In this document: positions 10,513-22,188 of the stretch, in pieces
Position numbering within the stretch: position 1 is the first letter of the stretch
Layout of the letters: every line of letters begins with the position of its first letter
NCBI GenBank assembly: GCA_021399445.1
Contig: JAJTUQ010000004.1
Location: 2,542,001 to 2,606,000 of the forward strand
Direction of reading: 5' to 3'
Source: Xylogone sp. PMI_703
Lineage: Eukaryota > Ascomycota > Leotiomycetes
DNA: 64,000 bases
Position numbers and translations under genes: made by a program
Notes under the pieces: model-generated
Told to the model about the DNA's origin: nothing
Databases searched by the model: none
Seen by the model: the letters and a program-made list of their open reading frames with translations, nothing else

Positions 10513-12193
10513 ATGTCTCTGTTCACCACCATCCAGACCCCCACAGTTACGTACGAGCAGCCTCTCGGCCTGTAAGTATCAACAGCATTTCATCTCACTT
10601 TAGCTCAAATCACATATACTAACCTCTTCTCTCTCAGTTTCATCAACAATGAATTCGTAAAAGGAACTCAAGGCAAGACCATCGAGACTATCAACCCCAC
10701 AACAGAGAAGGTTATCACGGCTGTCCAGGAGGCAACGGAAGAGGATGTCGATATTGCCGTGGCAGCTGCACGAAAGGCTTTCAAGACCACTTGGCCCCAA
10801 GTATCACCCTTCGAGCGAGGCCGCTTACTTGTAAAGCTCGCAGACCTCTTTGAGCGGGAGTTCGAAACTCTCGCTGCTATCGAGTCCCTTGATAACGGCA
10901 AAGCATTGTTTTCTGCTAGAATCGATGTTAAGGCCGCGGCTGACTGCTTACGATACTATGGTGGATGGGCGGATAAGATTACAGGACAGACGATTGATAC
11001 AGATCCCGACGTTCTTGCATATACTCGTCATGAGCCTATCGGTGTCTGCGGTCAGATTATCCCGTGGAACTTCCCTATTCTCATGTGGTCTTGGAAGATT
11101 GGTCCTGCTGTTGCAGCTGGCAATACGGTCGTCATAAAGACTGCTGAGCAAACACCTCTTTCTGGTCTTTATGCCGCTAAGCTTATCAAAGAAGCTGGGT
11201 TTCCTCCTGGTGTGATCAATGTCATCACTGGCCTAGGTCGTGTAGCTGGAGCTGCTATCTCCAGCCATATGGATGTTGACAAGGTTGCTTTTACCGGCTC
11301 AACTGCCGTTGGCCGCTTAATTCTCCAAGCAGCAGCCAAAAGTAATTTAAAGAAGGTGACTCTTGAGCTAGGTGGCAAATCACCGAATATCGTATTCAAC
11401 GATGCGGACATTAACAATGCCATCACATGGGCCAATATGGGCATTTTCTACACCAGTGGACAGATCTGTTCCGCTGGTTCCCGTATTCTGGTCCAAGAGG
11501 GCATATACGATGAGTTCATCAAGCGCTTCAAGGAACGTGCGAGTAGAAATAAGCTTGGTAACCCCTTCAATCAAGATACTTTCCAGGGTCCTCAGGTCTC
11601 ACAACTCCAGTTTGACCGTATCATGAATTATATCGAGCATGGAAAGAAAGGCGGTGCTACTCTTGCTCTGGGTGGTGGGCGACATGGTAATGAGGGCTAC
11701 TTCATCGAGCCTACTGTGTTCACCGACGTCACGCCAGATATGAAAATCGCGAGAGAGGAGATTTTCGGACCCGTTGCCGCTGTCCAGAAATTCAAAGACG
11801 AGGAAGAGGCCATTCAGATTGCAAACGATAGCAGCTATGGTAAGCAGCACAGACAACCAATAACGCGTAACGCGTAACTAATGCGTTTGAAAATCTAGGT
11901 CTTGCCGCAGCCGTCCACACCAAGAACGTCAACACCGCGATCCGCGTGTCTAACGCCTTGCAAGCAGGGTAAGTGCTAAAGTTCTGCATCATACAACATA
12001 TTACAGTTCAACTAATTTTGCCGATAGCACCGTTTGGATCAACAGCTATAACCACATCCACCACCAGCTACCTTTTGGAGGATTCAAAGAATCAGGGATT
12101 GGCCGGGAGCTGGGTTCTTATGCCCTCGAGAACTACACTCAGGTCAAGACTGTGCGGTATCAACTTACTGATGCTCCAGCGATTTTAGCTTAA
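10513..12193 (+). CDS. NAD(P)+-dependent aldehyde dehydrogenase
   Basis: Four exons, 10513-10571, 10638-11839, 11899-11968 and 12028-12193, encode 498 residues, the normal length of a class 1/2 aldehyde dehydrogenase. Key residues are present: N164 in IPWNFP, general base E263 in LELGGKSPN, catalytic C297 in GQICSAG, and the C-terminal [16 protein letters not shown] element. The enzyme oxidises aldehydes such as acetaldehyde to acids in the cytosol; no obvious mitochondrial presequence is visible. The 59-base first exon is secured by its ATG, the phase-2 splice and the GLFINNEF start of the domain. A Zn2Cys6 gene is divergent from it. It is close to the aldA/ALD-type enzymes of fungi, but I give no symbol because several paralogues usually exist. 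Confidence 0.96.
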
Positions 12194-12442
12194 ATATGAA
12201 AGGGTGTATAGAAATAATAGCTATTGAATTATGAAATGCATTGGTCTCTAGTCTCCTCTACACATTGAAAACCCTAGTAATGAGCCACGTAGTGTCTGAT
12301 AGAACCTGGCTCTCCTTGGTGGGTTTTCTAATGATTGCAATGCACCATCCCACATATGTATGAGCACCACTCTTTACATAGATTTATTGAGCCCCAACGC
12401 TCTAGAGTTATCTAGTTATATCCTATCAGCTAATCATTACTT

Positions 12443-13462
12443 TCATCCATGCCAGCCATCCACGGCAGCACGTCGCTCAATGTTCTCAATCAAGATCCAT
12501 AAAACCTTCTTGGTTTGCTTCTCTTCTTTAGCGTGAGCTTTGCTAGGCTTGTCCAATTTCTCCTCCAGTTTCTCCCTCTTCTTTTCCACCTTATCACGTT
12601 CTCTTTCCAACTTCCGAGCATCTCTTGGTTTTCTCTCAAGGTCCCTATTCATATGAGCCTCGAGAGACTCGATCTCCTCGTCAAGTTTGGCCATCTCGGA
12701 GTCAATCTCTTGCCGGTGTTTCTCTTTCTTCTTCTCATCCTTTTCGCGCCCCTTGGCTCTTTTCTTATCCATACTCTTGACATTGCGATCCACTTGTCGT
12801 GCGCTTAGCTTATCCAAGGCAGAGTCCTCCGTCGCTGGCGGCGGAACTGCCAGGGTGATTGGCGCGCAGAATTTAGCTACCGATGCAAGGAGTCGCTCTT
12901 GGAAAGTACGTGTTTGATCTCCCTCTAACAAATCTATTCCGACCGGGATCTTACACTTAACCATCATCGCTTCAGTTGTTGCTAGATTCACTTGCAATCC
13001 CCTAGGATTAAAAAGTCTGGCGTTCATGTCTCTGAGATATAACTCTGTCCGTCCCTTTGATACAGCTGCTGTGCCAAGTTGAGCACTGATTGACAAGACG
13101 TTACCTGCTACTGCAGCCCAGTGATGTGGTACAGCACCAATAATTCCCCCAGCTAAATTGAGCACTTGGAGTGGTGGAGATGCGGTTGCTACTACGTTGA
13201 GATGATCGATGAAATCCATGAATTCTGATATCGATATCCCAAGTGCTTCAAGATAAGGACTGTACGCCCTCGCAAAAGGTACACCCATCCCGGGACCAAT
13301 TTGAGGAATTGCAACGGGTTGGGGAAGAGTGCTAAACTGTGAACGATGAGATGAGGTCGGCTTAGAGGCCGCTGTTTGCCAAGTTTGACTATGATAAGGC
13401 TGATCGTGATAGGATGGTGGCGGTCCCTTGTATGCCTCTCTTTGGTAGTTGAATTGGTCCAT
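12443..13462 (-). CDS. Coiled-coil protein of unknown function
   Basis: A single-exon gene of 339 residues. Residues 1-60 are rich in Pro, Tyr, Gln and Ser (MDQFNYQREAYKGPPPSYHD), probably disordered. Residues ~65-195 form a more globular part with hydrophobic Ala/Gly-rich stretches (LNLAGGIIGAVPHHWAAVAG) that could touch a membrane or form a helical bundle. Residues ~225-320 are dominated by Lys and Glu in heptad-like order, a long charged coiled coil. I recall uncharacterised fungal proteins with this same order, but no domain name. No signal peptide is seen. A convergent spacer of 249 bases separates it from the aldehyde dehydrogenase. Confidence 0.82.
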   Translation of the reverse strand: MDQFNYQREAYKGPPPSYHDQPYHSQTWQTAASKPTSSHRSQFSTLPQPVAIPQIGPGMGVPFARAYSPYLEALGISISEFMDFIDHLNVVATASPPLQVLNLAGGIIGAVPHHWAAVAGNVLSISAQLGTAAVSKGRTELYLRDMNARLFNPRGLQVNLATTEAMMVKCKIPVGIDLLEGDQTRTFQERLLASVAKFCAPITLAVPPPATEDSALDKLSARQVDRNVKSMDKKRAKGREKDEKKKEKHRQEIDSEMAKLDEEIESLEAHMNRDLERKPRDARKLERERDKVEKKREKLEEKLDKPSKAHAKEEKQTKKVLWILIENIERRAAVDGWHG

Positions 13463-14463
13463 GGTTGAGAAGGTTGCTATTGTTCCTGATGAGCTTTCTC
13501 GGGTAGTTATGAGGATCGTAATGATCTATAAGTACTTGGTAGGGTCATCAAGTCTAACGTAAAATGCCCTGAGATGTCATGCAGCTTTTGTCGATGTTAA
13601 CAAGCATAGCCTTGGCAGGCATTAGAAAATGTGGAAAACCTAGTAGCTAAGGTAATGTTGGATCGCGAGCTGGATGCAACGCCTCCTTGAGACTATCTGA
13701 TCTAAGCCACTTATTTCTCGAAACCACGTGTGGGTTCTCATATTTTATAATATTTTTACGACGGGCCATGACTTTTCAGTGCCCATTCCCTTACCGCATA
13801 TGTTTTGACTCCCTGAATGGGCAGCGATTTTACTAGGCTATGTGAAGCTAGAGCAACACCTCGCTCTTTGTGGCCCGTTTAGGTTTAGCTCGGGTGAGGC
13901 ACAGCCTTCTCCACTGGCTGAACATCTGTGTCGGATTTGCCAGCCAGTTGAAGATGTCAGATTAGAGTATCCTCGAGCAGGGCACAGTAAGCACTACTTT
14001 ACGTCTTCCAATGTAACCCGGTCAGGGTGGATTGATTTGAGTTTTGCGCTAGTGTTGCACCTCGCATGGTAAAAGGCTTAGCTGTATAATCTCGGACGCC
14101 ACATTGTTGTCTCTGTATCAAGATGAATTGCTCTAGCGGTGCCCGTTAGGAAATTAGTCTGTACTCCAGGTATCAGCTCGCACAGGTTATCTCGTGGTGT
14201 AGCTGTAATTTTGGCCCCAACCCAGGGATAAACTATGACGAGTAGAATGCATGACTTAGCCACCCCGTCGAGATCCCCATGTCGGCGGCTGAGTACGCCT
14301 AGAGAGATTCCCTAAGATTTATACCAACAGATATAAAGTGTGTCCAAGGTTGACCCATTGTGTTTTCATCTGTCTCACCGTCCTTACACTCTCCCAATTT
14401 CACGCCATTTTTAATCCAGCTCCTCTCTGCTCTCAGAAAGAGCAAGCTTGTTTCATTCTGAAG
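13463..14463. other. Divergent intergenic region
   Basis: One kb between divergent genes with only short frames on both strands. I see no repeat or RNA gene. Confidence 0.45.
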
Positions 14464-15532
14464 ATGTCTGATACGCATAAACTTGACAGCCATGGCAAGC
14501 TCGCCATAGTTGAACTTGTCTTCTACGTACCTACAGTCCTTTTCTGTATCTTCAATAATTTTCGTTATGGGTTCAGGCGTGAAGCCGGCTGGATATACCT
14601 TTCCATATTTTGCATAAGTATATATGACTTAGTTCAGCATGAGCATGACTTGTCATTGACTATTCATAGTTAAACTAGTCGCGGCCGGCATGACGATTGA
14701 TATTCAGTTGAATGACAAGACTAACTTGATTACCACGGCAACTATCCTTACCACAGTTGCTCTATCACCATTACTTAGCGCTACTCTGTCTTTCGTAAAT
14801 GGAGGGTATTGCTATTACTATTTCTTTTTCCATGTATCTTATTTTAGAATTTGATGAACTCCTGTAGGCTAACACAATTGCGGGCGACAGGATAGACAAA
14901 AGATCACCGACGAAGCCCGCGAGAGCAGCATCGGCACTACCCAGGTTGCTGAAGCCTGTGCACTTGATTATAATTGTTGCTTTGGTGTTGAGCATTTCCG
15001 GAGCCATTGATCGAACCAAAACACAACAAGACAGTATCGACACTGGGGCAACATTGATACGAATTTCTGTGATACTCTTCTTCGTGTGCTGGGCAATATT
15101 ATGTCTAGCCAGCATCAGCTATTGGTTTGTCCGATCTAGGCTATCGCCTATCCAAAGAACTGTCAGTTACCTTCACCCGCAACTTGGAGTTTAATAATCT
15201 GCTGACTAGGCCACCATCCGCATTAGCTTCTCAAGGTTGTCATCATAGCATTGCCATTTCTTCTAGTTCGTGTGATCTACTCCGCTCTAAACGCTATCAA
15301 CTTGGACACGAGTAGTTCAACGGGTCACTCTCAGGACTTTAGCCCTGTAACTGGCAGCTGGGTTCTGTATCTTGTTCTTGGTTTGGTCCCTGAAGCAGTT
15401 GTCGTTGCATTGTACTCTATCGCTGGAGTTGTGAACCATTTCAAGTCACGTAGAATGGAGAGGCTTGATAGCTATACCGGGGTAGAGCTTTCTGAACCCA
15501 GCTACCAGCCCCACGGCACACAATCTGCCTAA
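14464..15532 (+). CDS. DUF7702-type seven-helix membrane protein
   Basis: Four exons, 14464-14617, 14679-14794, 14868-15161 and 15227-15532 (introns 61, 73 and 65 bases), encode 289 residues. The N-terminus has the family look, with a short polar start, then VELVFYVPTVLFCIF and a basic, aromatic loop (FRREAGWIY). About seven hydrophobic helices follow (e.g. LIIIVALVLSISGAID, ISVILFFVCWAILCL, VVIIALPFLLVRVIYSALN, WVLYLVLGLVPEAVVVALYS), with a short cytosolic tail. DUF7702 proteins are fungal plasma-membrane-like proteins of unknown role. I chose the GTAAAT donor at 14795 because it keeps the phase and avoids a stop. The exon-3 donor is GTCAGT, slightly unusual; the acceptor at 15225-15226 follows an in-frame stop, so this junction is well constrained. 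Confidence 0.85.
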
Positions 15533-16476
15533 TAATAAGATACCTATCTCTGCGTTCATCTTATTTGCTTTCCTTCTTTAGACTTTTTCTCGGGAGTTTC
15601 ATAAATCACGGATGGATACTTAGATAGCAATTGTTCTTCTCCTTCGCTCATCTAATTATCTATAATAGAATAAGTTACTATACAGGCTTCGACTGAACAC
15701 ATTTTTATAGAAGTTTCATTTATGTGCTTTGGGGAATAATAACTATGCTATGTTTCAGGATACACGTCCTATATCAGAGCAGCCCTTATTCCATGATGTA
15801 CTTGCTGGTTATAAAGATGGGGAGAACCCACACTGTTAGGCAGCAGTGCTAAGCCAAGCGTAGGATCCGGCGGTGAAGTGGGTACGGAGTAGATACATTT
15901 CCTTCGCGAAGTAGGTCCTGGTGATCTTCTTCGCAAGCCCTCAGTCTTGGCTGTAGTTACTCTCCGAACACCTACATAGTCAAAGTCATACATCTGCAGC
16001 CCTATTGGTTACCAAAGCACGCACGGAATAAACTTCTGTTATCTAATCCAAGTACGTCGAAAAGGCATTCATACGCATCCGTAAAGTAATTTCTACTGAA
16101 GATCAATACTAGCCCATCATATTGACGGAAATCGTCACAGCGGTTTGTCCATGTGGAACTCGACACGGAAGCCCGATGATATCGGTCTCGGGGTCCCGGA
16201 TTAGTTCAGAGTCCGACAATGAGAAGGCTCTAATTCAATTCCGCCCCGTCACCTGATACCGTGGCATTTTACGTGTAAGTTGCAAGCAACCCCTCACTAT
16301 CTTCACATCGACGCGCCGTCCAGCTTGGCAACAACGCGTCTATATAATCCTTCATCCTTCCAATTTATGTGGTCCCGTCAATTCATCGATCACATAATTC
16401 ATCTTGCTATATCTCAATTAATCGCACAATAAATCCCAATTCCCACTCTTTTTAACCATCATACACATCAGTCATC
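15533..16476. other. Intergenic, promoter of the VOC gene
   Basis: About 940 bases with no credible reading frame; a 74-codon minus-strand frame at 15769-15993 shows no family features. The right 150 bases carry a TATA-like box and an A/C/T-rich leader. Confidence 0.45.
16341..16347 (+). promoter_or_regulatory. TATA-like box of the VOC gene
   Basis: TATATAA lies 136 bases before the ATG at 16477, followed by an AT/C-rich leader. Confidence 0.4.
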
Positions 16477-16973
16477 ATGCCTCTCGATCATTTTTCCATT
16501 GTCGTTCCCCAAGCCAAGGTTGATGACTTGGCCAACTTCCTCGTCGATTCTCTCAAGCACATTGACTTCAAAGAGCATCTTCGACCTATCCCTACTGTGA
16601 TAGGTATGGGGGAGGAAAGACCATACCTGTGGATTGTTGGTGCTGATGGCAATGAAAATACCACACTGGAGCTTCTAAAAAGCCAACATGTTGCATTCAC
16701 CGCAAAAAGTAACTCCTACCTCTATTTCCCCATATCAGCCTAGCTTTACCAGACATTTGCAAATAAATTCTATAAGTAGCTGACACTATAAACACAGAGT
16801 CTTCCCAGGTCCGAGAGTTCCATGCTGCAGCCTTAAAAGCAGGCGGGACTTGCAATGGGCCGCCAGGTCCCAGACCCGAATATCACCCTGGCTACTACGG
16901 AGCATTTGTACGAGATCCGCTGTTTGGTATTAATTTTGAAGTTGTCTGCCACAGCGACACGGGAGACGATTAG
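16477..16973 (+). CDS. VOC superfamily (glyoxalase/dioxygenase fold) protein
   Basis: Two exons, 16477-16708 and 16798-16973, with an 89-base intron, encode 135 residues, a single VOC module. The N-terminus MPLDHFSIVVP has the metal-ligand His of the fold in its usual place. The middle strand RPYLWIVGAD and the C-terminal block GYYGAFVRDPLFGINFEVV form the second half, where a Glu near the end (E in NFEVV) usually completes the metal site. Members include glyoxalase I, extradiol dioxygenases and resistance proteins; the exact reaction cannot be told from sequence. It ends 178 bases from the convergent carboxypeptidase gene. Confidence 0.86.
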
Positions 16974-17151
16974 AGTAAATGGAGAGTGAGAACAATGAAA
17001 CAATTGGTGATGACGACTTAATGAGGGAGAAATTAGGAGCAGATCTGACAATACAAAAAATATAACTTTTACGGTTGTCTTTGAATTCCTAGTTCATGTT
17101 TGCTTTACAAGTCTGAGAAGGTTTGTGCAAAGATTAATGTCCGCAAATCCA

Positions 17152-18981
17152 TTACTGCGTTGAAAATTTACCAGGCTGGTCCAATGACTTGATCCTTCCT
17201 AGCAGCAGCTCGATAACTCTGTATGAACTACCGGGCGCATACTGTGGCTGCTGATGTCCCGCATAGTCAACCTGATAGAACGTCAACCCTCTCTCATATC
17301 CCCATCTTCCTACAATACCACTTGCTGCTAAGCTACCCTGGTTCGTTTCCTTGTGGTATGGTACAAGTAATTCCCTACTTCCTGGATACTCCTGGAATCC
17401 CTGCTTCCCATGCCATGTTACATTCTGTAGGGTCAACAGTGTACCATTGGTAGGGAGGATATAATCCAGATTTCCAACTCCGATGATCGCATTGTTTGTG
17501 TATTCTATCACGCGTTGAAGCACGCCGTCTTGTGCTGGTCCCAATGACTGGTCACCACTAGGTGGGAATACTTCAACATTAGTGCATTGCTGCCAGACCG
17601 TGCCAACGGGAGCATTTATGGCAGCTTGCACATCCAAGCGATTAAAATACGGAATCTCTGGGTTGTAGAGCAATGGACAGTAATCGGTTATATGATAAAC
17701 GTTGAAACACGGATTCAGCAAATTGATCGCAGAATGCACTATGTTGTAGGTTGCGCAGGTTCTGTTTCGTCGTGGATCTGGAGGCACAGGGAAAGAACCC
17801 TTTGGTGGAGGATATTTCAAGTACTTTGAGATGTAGGATTCGTAGCCACACGACTCATGTATCGAGTGCAAGTAGTCCGTAAACGTCTGGTTGAAGTTGA
17901 AGATCTTGGACCAGTAGTCTACGAAAGGGCTCATTATTACTGCCATTCATGTAAGTATAGTCTTCATGGCTATAAGCAGACATAATTGAACGTACCATCC
18001 TGCTGAACTGTATCCGTCCCGAGGATTGGATCATTGATAGCAACCCCCTTGAGATTATAGTACTCGGTATCTTTTGCGTTGATGAAGGCGTTTGCTACGT
18101 ATGGAATATAAAAGCCAGCATAGCTCTCTCCGGTGATGTACGTCTTGCGGTGCTGCAATTTGAATGCTTTCACAAAGTTTTTCCAGAATCCGATAAACTG
18201 TTGGCCCAGTTCCACCTCGTTTGAGATATCCGGCTTGCCCTGAGTGAAACCCACTCCAACAGGCTGTTCGACATATACGATGTTCGTGAGGTTGCGCCAC
18301 GCATAGGTGTTTGGCGTGAAACCCTGAGTGCCGGTCTGCCAGAGGATGGGGCCGTTCTCATGGATCAATCCCGTCATGGAGCTGCATCCTGGTCCTCCAT
18401 TGAACCTGGAACAAATTGGGCTTAACTAAGGTCTTGGGGTGAGAGTATGAACGACTGCTTACCAGATTGCGATTTCATTGGTGGCTTTTGGGTTGCTGGA
18501 GGGGAAGAACCTTTATAATAGTCAATAAGTGGAAGCTCATAGTAGTGGACTTATGGGAGGTGTCAAGTACCAAAAGTATAGCTTTCGCGTTTCGTTATGT
18601 GCATCACTGATAGGCAGTAACCCGGCATAAGATTCCCCGACATCGAAAGAAATGTCAGGGATCGCGGTTCCGTTTACCACAAACTCTATATAGATGATCA
18701 GACAAAAGTATCTAATTTTATATAATCAATTGTGCTTGCTAACGTTCTGTGTCTTTGTTCAGATAAGGTGATCCACGATACAGCGAGCCGGGAGCCGGAG
18801 AGGCTCGTTCTTGAAGTTCTTGCAAAGATCGAATGACGGGAGCATTCAGCACCCAGTCAGGCGTGAAAGACGAGCCAGCATTGGAGCTGTCAGTTTCTAA
18901 TCGGGTGAATGCATCCCGAGGGTGACGTCCTACTACTGAAGCAGCGAAAAGACCACTGACTAGAGCCAGAGAGCGCCTCAT
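17152..18981 (-). CDS. Secreted serine carboxypeptidase (carboxypeptidase S1 type)
   Basis: Five exons on the minus strand: 18981-18744, 18685-18571, 18510-18463, 18405-17996 and 17939-17152 (introns 58, 60, 57 and 56 bases), 532 residues. A basic start followed by a hydrophobic run ([15 protein letters not shown]) is a signal peptide. The oxyanion region FNGGPGCSS is at 135-143. The catalytic triad is visible as S228 (TGESYAG), D429 ([12 protein letters not shown]) and H499 (DYAGHQQPQ). Several N-x-S/T sites suggest glycosylation. Family S10 enzymes remove C-terminal residues from peptides at acidic pH, in the vacuole or outside the cell; the S1 group is mostly secreted. The first in-frame ATG is taken as start; an upstream GTG frame is not needed. 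Confidence 0.95.
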
Positions 18982-19048
18982 ATTTGGCACAAGAAGCTTC
19001 AATTGAAGAACAAAGACAAAATGTCGCACTCAAGTAACGGATTGAGAC

Positions 19049-19056
19049 ATTTTATA
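19049..19056 (-). promoter_or_regulatory. TATA-like box of the carboxypeptidase gene
   Basis: On the minus strand TATAAAAT lies about 70 bases before the ATG at 18981. Confidence 0.4.
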
Positions 19057-20029
19057 CTCGAGAATAACCTTGATGCTCTTGCTATGATCAGAAAAACTGC
19101 CGGCGATGGTACAAGAATTTTCTCCGTCTATGCCGTGCGGGGACAACATTTCATGTAGCAATTGCTCTCAAAGAGGAAGGCGATGAAGGTTTATCGCAGC
19201 ATGTCGCCAATGACGCGCAGAACGGTATCAAAGGCGTGATGTCGATCAACGTTGGCCCCCATTTTATGGATACAATCCCATTCTTACAATTGGATATGGG
19301 AAACCTTCATCGCGCTCTCTCGGTAAGGTACAGAGAGAGTTTTTTGAACATCCCAGAACTTTTCCATTTAGCCTCAATTAATCGACTTTTCTTGGTTAGT
19401 TCTCCGTCGTCGCAGACATTCTCGAGATGTTGGGAGTATTCAACTGATACCCGACTTCTTATTTTGGCTCATTGATCAATAATGCCGTCCGATCTCTTTC
19501 TATTCCTAATCCCGTGCAGCTACCCTGGATATCCTTTCACCATTCAATAGCTTATTGGGTGATAGAGTTTGGAAGAGTGGGGAGCTCATTACTGAGGATT
19601 ATGCATTAATATTCTCCACTGCAAAGAACAGTTCTTCTCATAATGAAAATTCAAATCGGGGTTCTTTGGCGTGGGAATCTGGGAATACCGCCAGCTATGA
19701 TTTAGTTAGACGATATTCTGATAATAGGAAAAAAGCAACGCCACGCTTTATGGTGGCTTGCGCTACGCCTAAGGATGTTGTGCATGCTGAGGGCAACAAA
19801 GCATCATCCTACTGTCCACGCCTCCACGCAGTTCTTTTGGATATCCAGGTCTACGGGACAGAATCGAGATGGTCCTTCGGTCTATCTCTTTTGTGGCCCT
19901 GCCCATGATTCGCTGAGCAATGCACTTTTGCGCTTTGTTGATCCTATTTTTTATGTTCAGGTGTATACTGCCAGAAATAGAACAAAGGGTGACATCAGCC
20001 GCGCCGCCATGAATACTGTCCCAGTCCAT

Positions 20030-20068
20030 AGTCCATGCGCGAAATACGCAAATATTCGCGTATGGACT
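20030..20068. repeat. Short inverted repeat (hairpin)
   Basis: Arms 20030-20043 (AGTCCATGCGCGAA) and 20055-20068 pair over 14 positions with a single G-T pair, around an 11-base loop. No gene is recognised on it. Confidence 0.5.
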
Positions 20069-20489
20069 GGAACGGATATACTTCGTCATATGCTCATTAT
20101 TATTACAAAGATTGCAAGAGGTAGAAAAGACTATTTCTCAGTTCATTAATGAAATATGGCGTTGCTGTGGAGAATGTTTCTGGAACTAGAGAACTTAGAT
20201 GCGCAGCTCGGTGTGAAACAAAGAGTTTCCCAACAGCTATTTCAAGAGCGAGTCCAGCCGAGTTTCTCACTGCTCCCTATCTTGCTGTCAATGATAAATT
20301 GTTTCCTAAGATATTACGACTACGGGATCTCTTCTATACCATATCTCAGTTTATCTGAAACCATACGGATCACAACGGACGCCGGGCATTAGCAGGGATA
20401 GTAAGTAGCACATCGTAGGAAAAGGTGATTCAGGTGGTTGAGACTTAACGTTTGAGTACTGATACTGACATTTTTACCAGCTTGTTGCA

Positions 20490-21527
20490 ATGTCCAACGA
20501 TCTAGAACCAGACTCTCCACGATATGGCCTCTTACCACTCAGCTTGGGCCACCCCCCTGAACATTCCACCGCCACGACTTGTCATCTTGATGTCATCGCA
20601 ATCCATGGTATGAGCGGCAATGCACTCTCCACCTGGGTTAATACAAAAAACGAACTATGGCTGCGAGATTACTTGCCCAAAAAGATTTCCGGGGCTCGAG
20701 TTTATAGTTTTGGGTACGATCGTACTCGCTTAGCTGGTTCATGGGAGGATATAACTAGCATCGCGAAGGACTTATTAGGCCGCTTGGAGGAGATCAGGCA
20801 GTCGGAAGTGGTTTGAAATCATGTCGTGTATCTGTGTGATCTCTCCTGCTAATATTTCACAAGGAGAAACAACGTAAGATTGTATTTATATGCCATAGCC
20901 TAGGAGGCATTATATGTAAGAGGGTATGTCATGAGATATCTTGCTTATTTACAACGAGGAAGACTAAGATTTATGATAACAGGCTCTAGTTTATGCTGAT
21001 GCCACCAAGGACGAAATACATGAGAATATTGTTAAATCTACCAAGGCGATTGTGTTCTTTGGCACTCCTCATTTTCCTCCAGAGGACGGCGATTTACCAT
21101 TAGTGGTCTCAAACATACTAACTAGTTTTGGATCTCTGTCCGAGAAAGATACAGCCTTGCTGAATTTTAAACTAAATGATGAATTGGCATATGAGGAGTA
21201 TAGCCGGGAGTGCAGGTACCTCACCGAGTCATTTATCCCACTAACTAAGGAGATTGAAATTTTCTCTTGGTACGAAAAAAAGGCGAGCGGCCCGCCGCAT
21301 AATACAGTGGTTAGTACTTGGAATAGATTCTCGATTTGAGGCTAATTATATGTTTATAGTTCGTGCCCCCCAACTCCGCTACACTTGGCGTTCCGACTGA
21401 GCACCTTGATGGAATCAACGAGACTCATGAAGATATGTGCCGACTAGAGAAGAACACGACTGACATGAAGATCATTGTAAGTCTCTGCAATGTACATGGA
21501 GGTCGGCCCATTGATAGTTCATCTTAA
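20490..21527 (+). CDS. SERAC1-like alpha/beta-hydrolase module, stand-alone
   Basis: Four exons, 20490-20810, 20864-20923, 20983-21309 and 21360-21527, encode 291 residues. The introns are 53, 59 and 50 bases, two with CTAAT branch points; the first donor is GTTTGA, weak. The fold is seen in order: VIAIHGMSGN (strand plus oxyanion loop), WLRDYLPKKISGARVYSFGY, ICHSLGG with nucleophile S119, AIVFFGTPH, then a family-like end (LDGINETHEDMCRL). In fungi this module is often the N-terminal effector domain of long proteins with NB-ARC/NACHT and ankyrin or TPR repeats. Here the frame stops at 21525 soon after the module and no repeats follow. It may be a short natural form or a truncated one; expression data would be needed to tell. 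Confidence 0.78.
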
Positions 21528-22188
21528 TCTAGTAGCTAGAAACTAGATTGAGTACCAACTGCGGCCCGGTGTTGCATGTCTCGTCCGGTCATACACTTTG
21601 ACCAATAACAGGAAAACCGAATTGCACTTCATTTGATTTATATTTACGTCAGAGCAACTGTTTTTATAGATGGGAGGAGAGTTAGCTAAGGTCGTATATG
21701 ATGTTTAGAGCTGGCAGCTGTTGAGAAGGAAGTTTATATTTTATTATCAGATTAATGAATTTCGAGTAATTTAGTTTTTAGCTAGTGGTTAGCCCTTTAA
21801 TTTAGATTTTATAGTGCTACACAAAGTTGATTGTGCATGCAGCCCGCCGTACAGGTGTTAGAGAGATCTTCATAACTAGAGCGGTAAATAGAACTTAATA
21901 TCGTGGTTTATTAGGCTTCTCGTGGCTGCTGCCAGTGGGATGTAGATTAAAGGGGCGTCTCGCTCACAAAATCTACTTGCATCTGGAGCAGCAAGCTATG
22001 CAAGCAGAGAGCCTACTATTGATATTCCACTCATTTCCACCGAGGACCTTGTGAGGGGGCACATTCAGAATGCCTTGTGATTTATCAATAACTTTAACTC
22101 TCAAAATTCAAAGCCAAGACGAAACCTGTTCATACCAGATGCTTGAATGACTATATAGGCTATTTCACTATGCATATCTATTATAAAC
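21528..22188. other. Convergent intergenic, AT-rich
   Basis: About 660 bases without a coding frame. It is where a C-terminal repeat region of the preceding hydrolase-type gene would be expected, but I see none. Confidence 0.45.

Larger units (their letters stand above)
18982..20489. other. Gene-poor stretch with one open but unrecognised frame
   Basis: About 1.5 kb. A plus-strand frame is open from 19074 to 19475 without an early ATG, and includes the coding-looking run HVAIALKEEGDEGLSQHV and a GTAAGG donor-like site at 19322. Further frames at 19555-19908 and 19775-20149 show no family features. It may hold an exon of an unknown gene or a decayed one. A short hairpin lies at 20030-20068. 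Confidence 0.3.
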
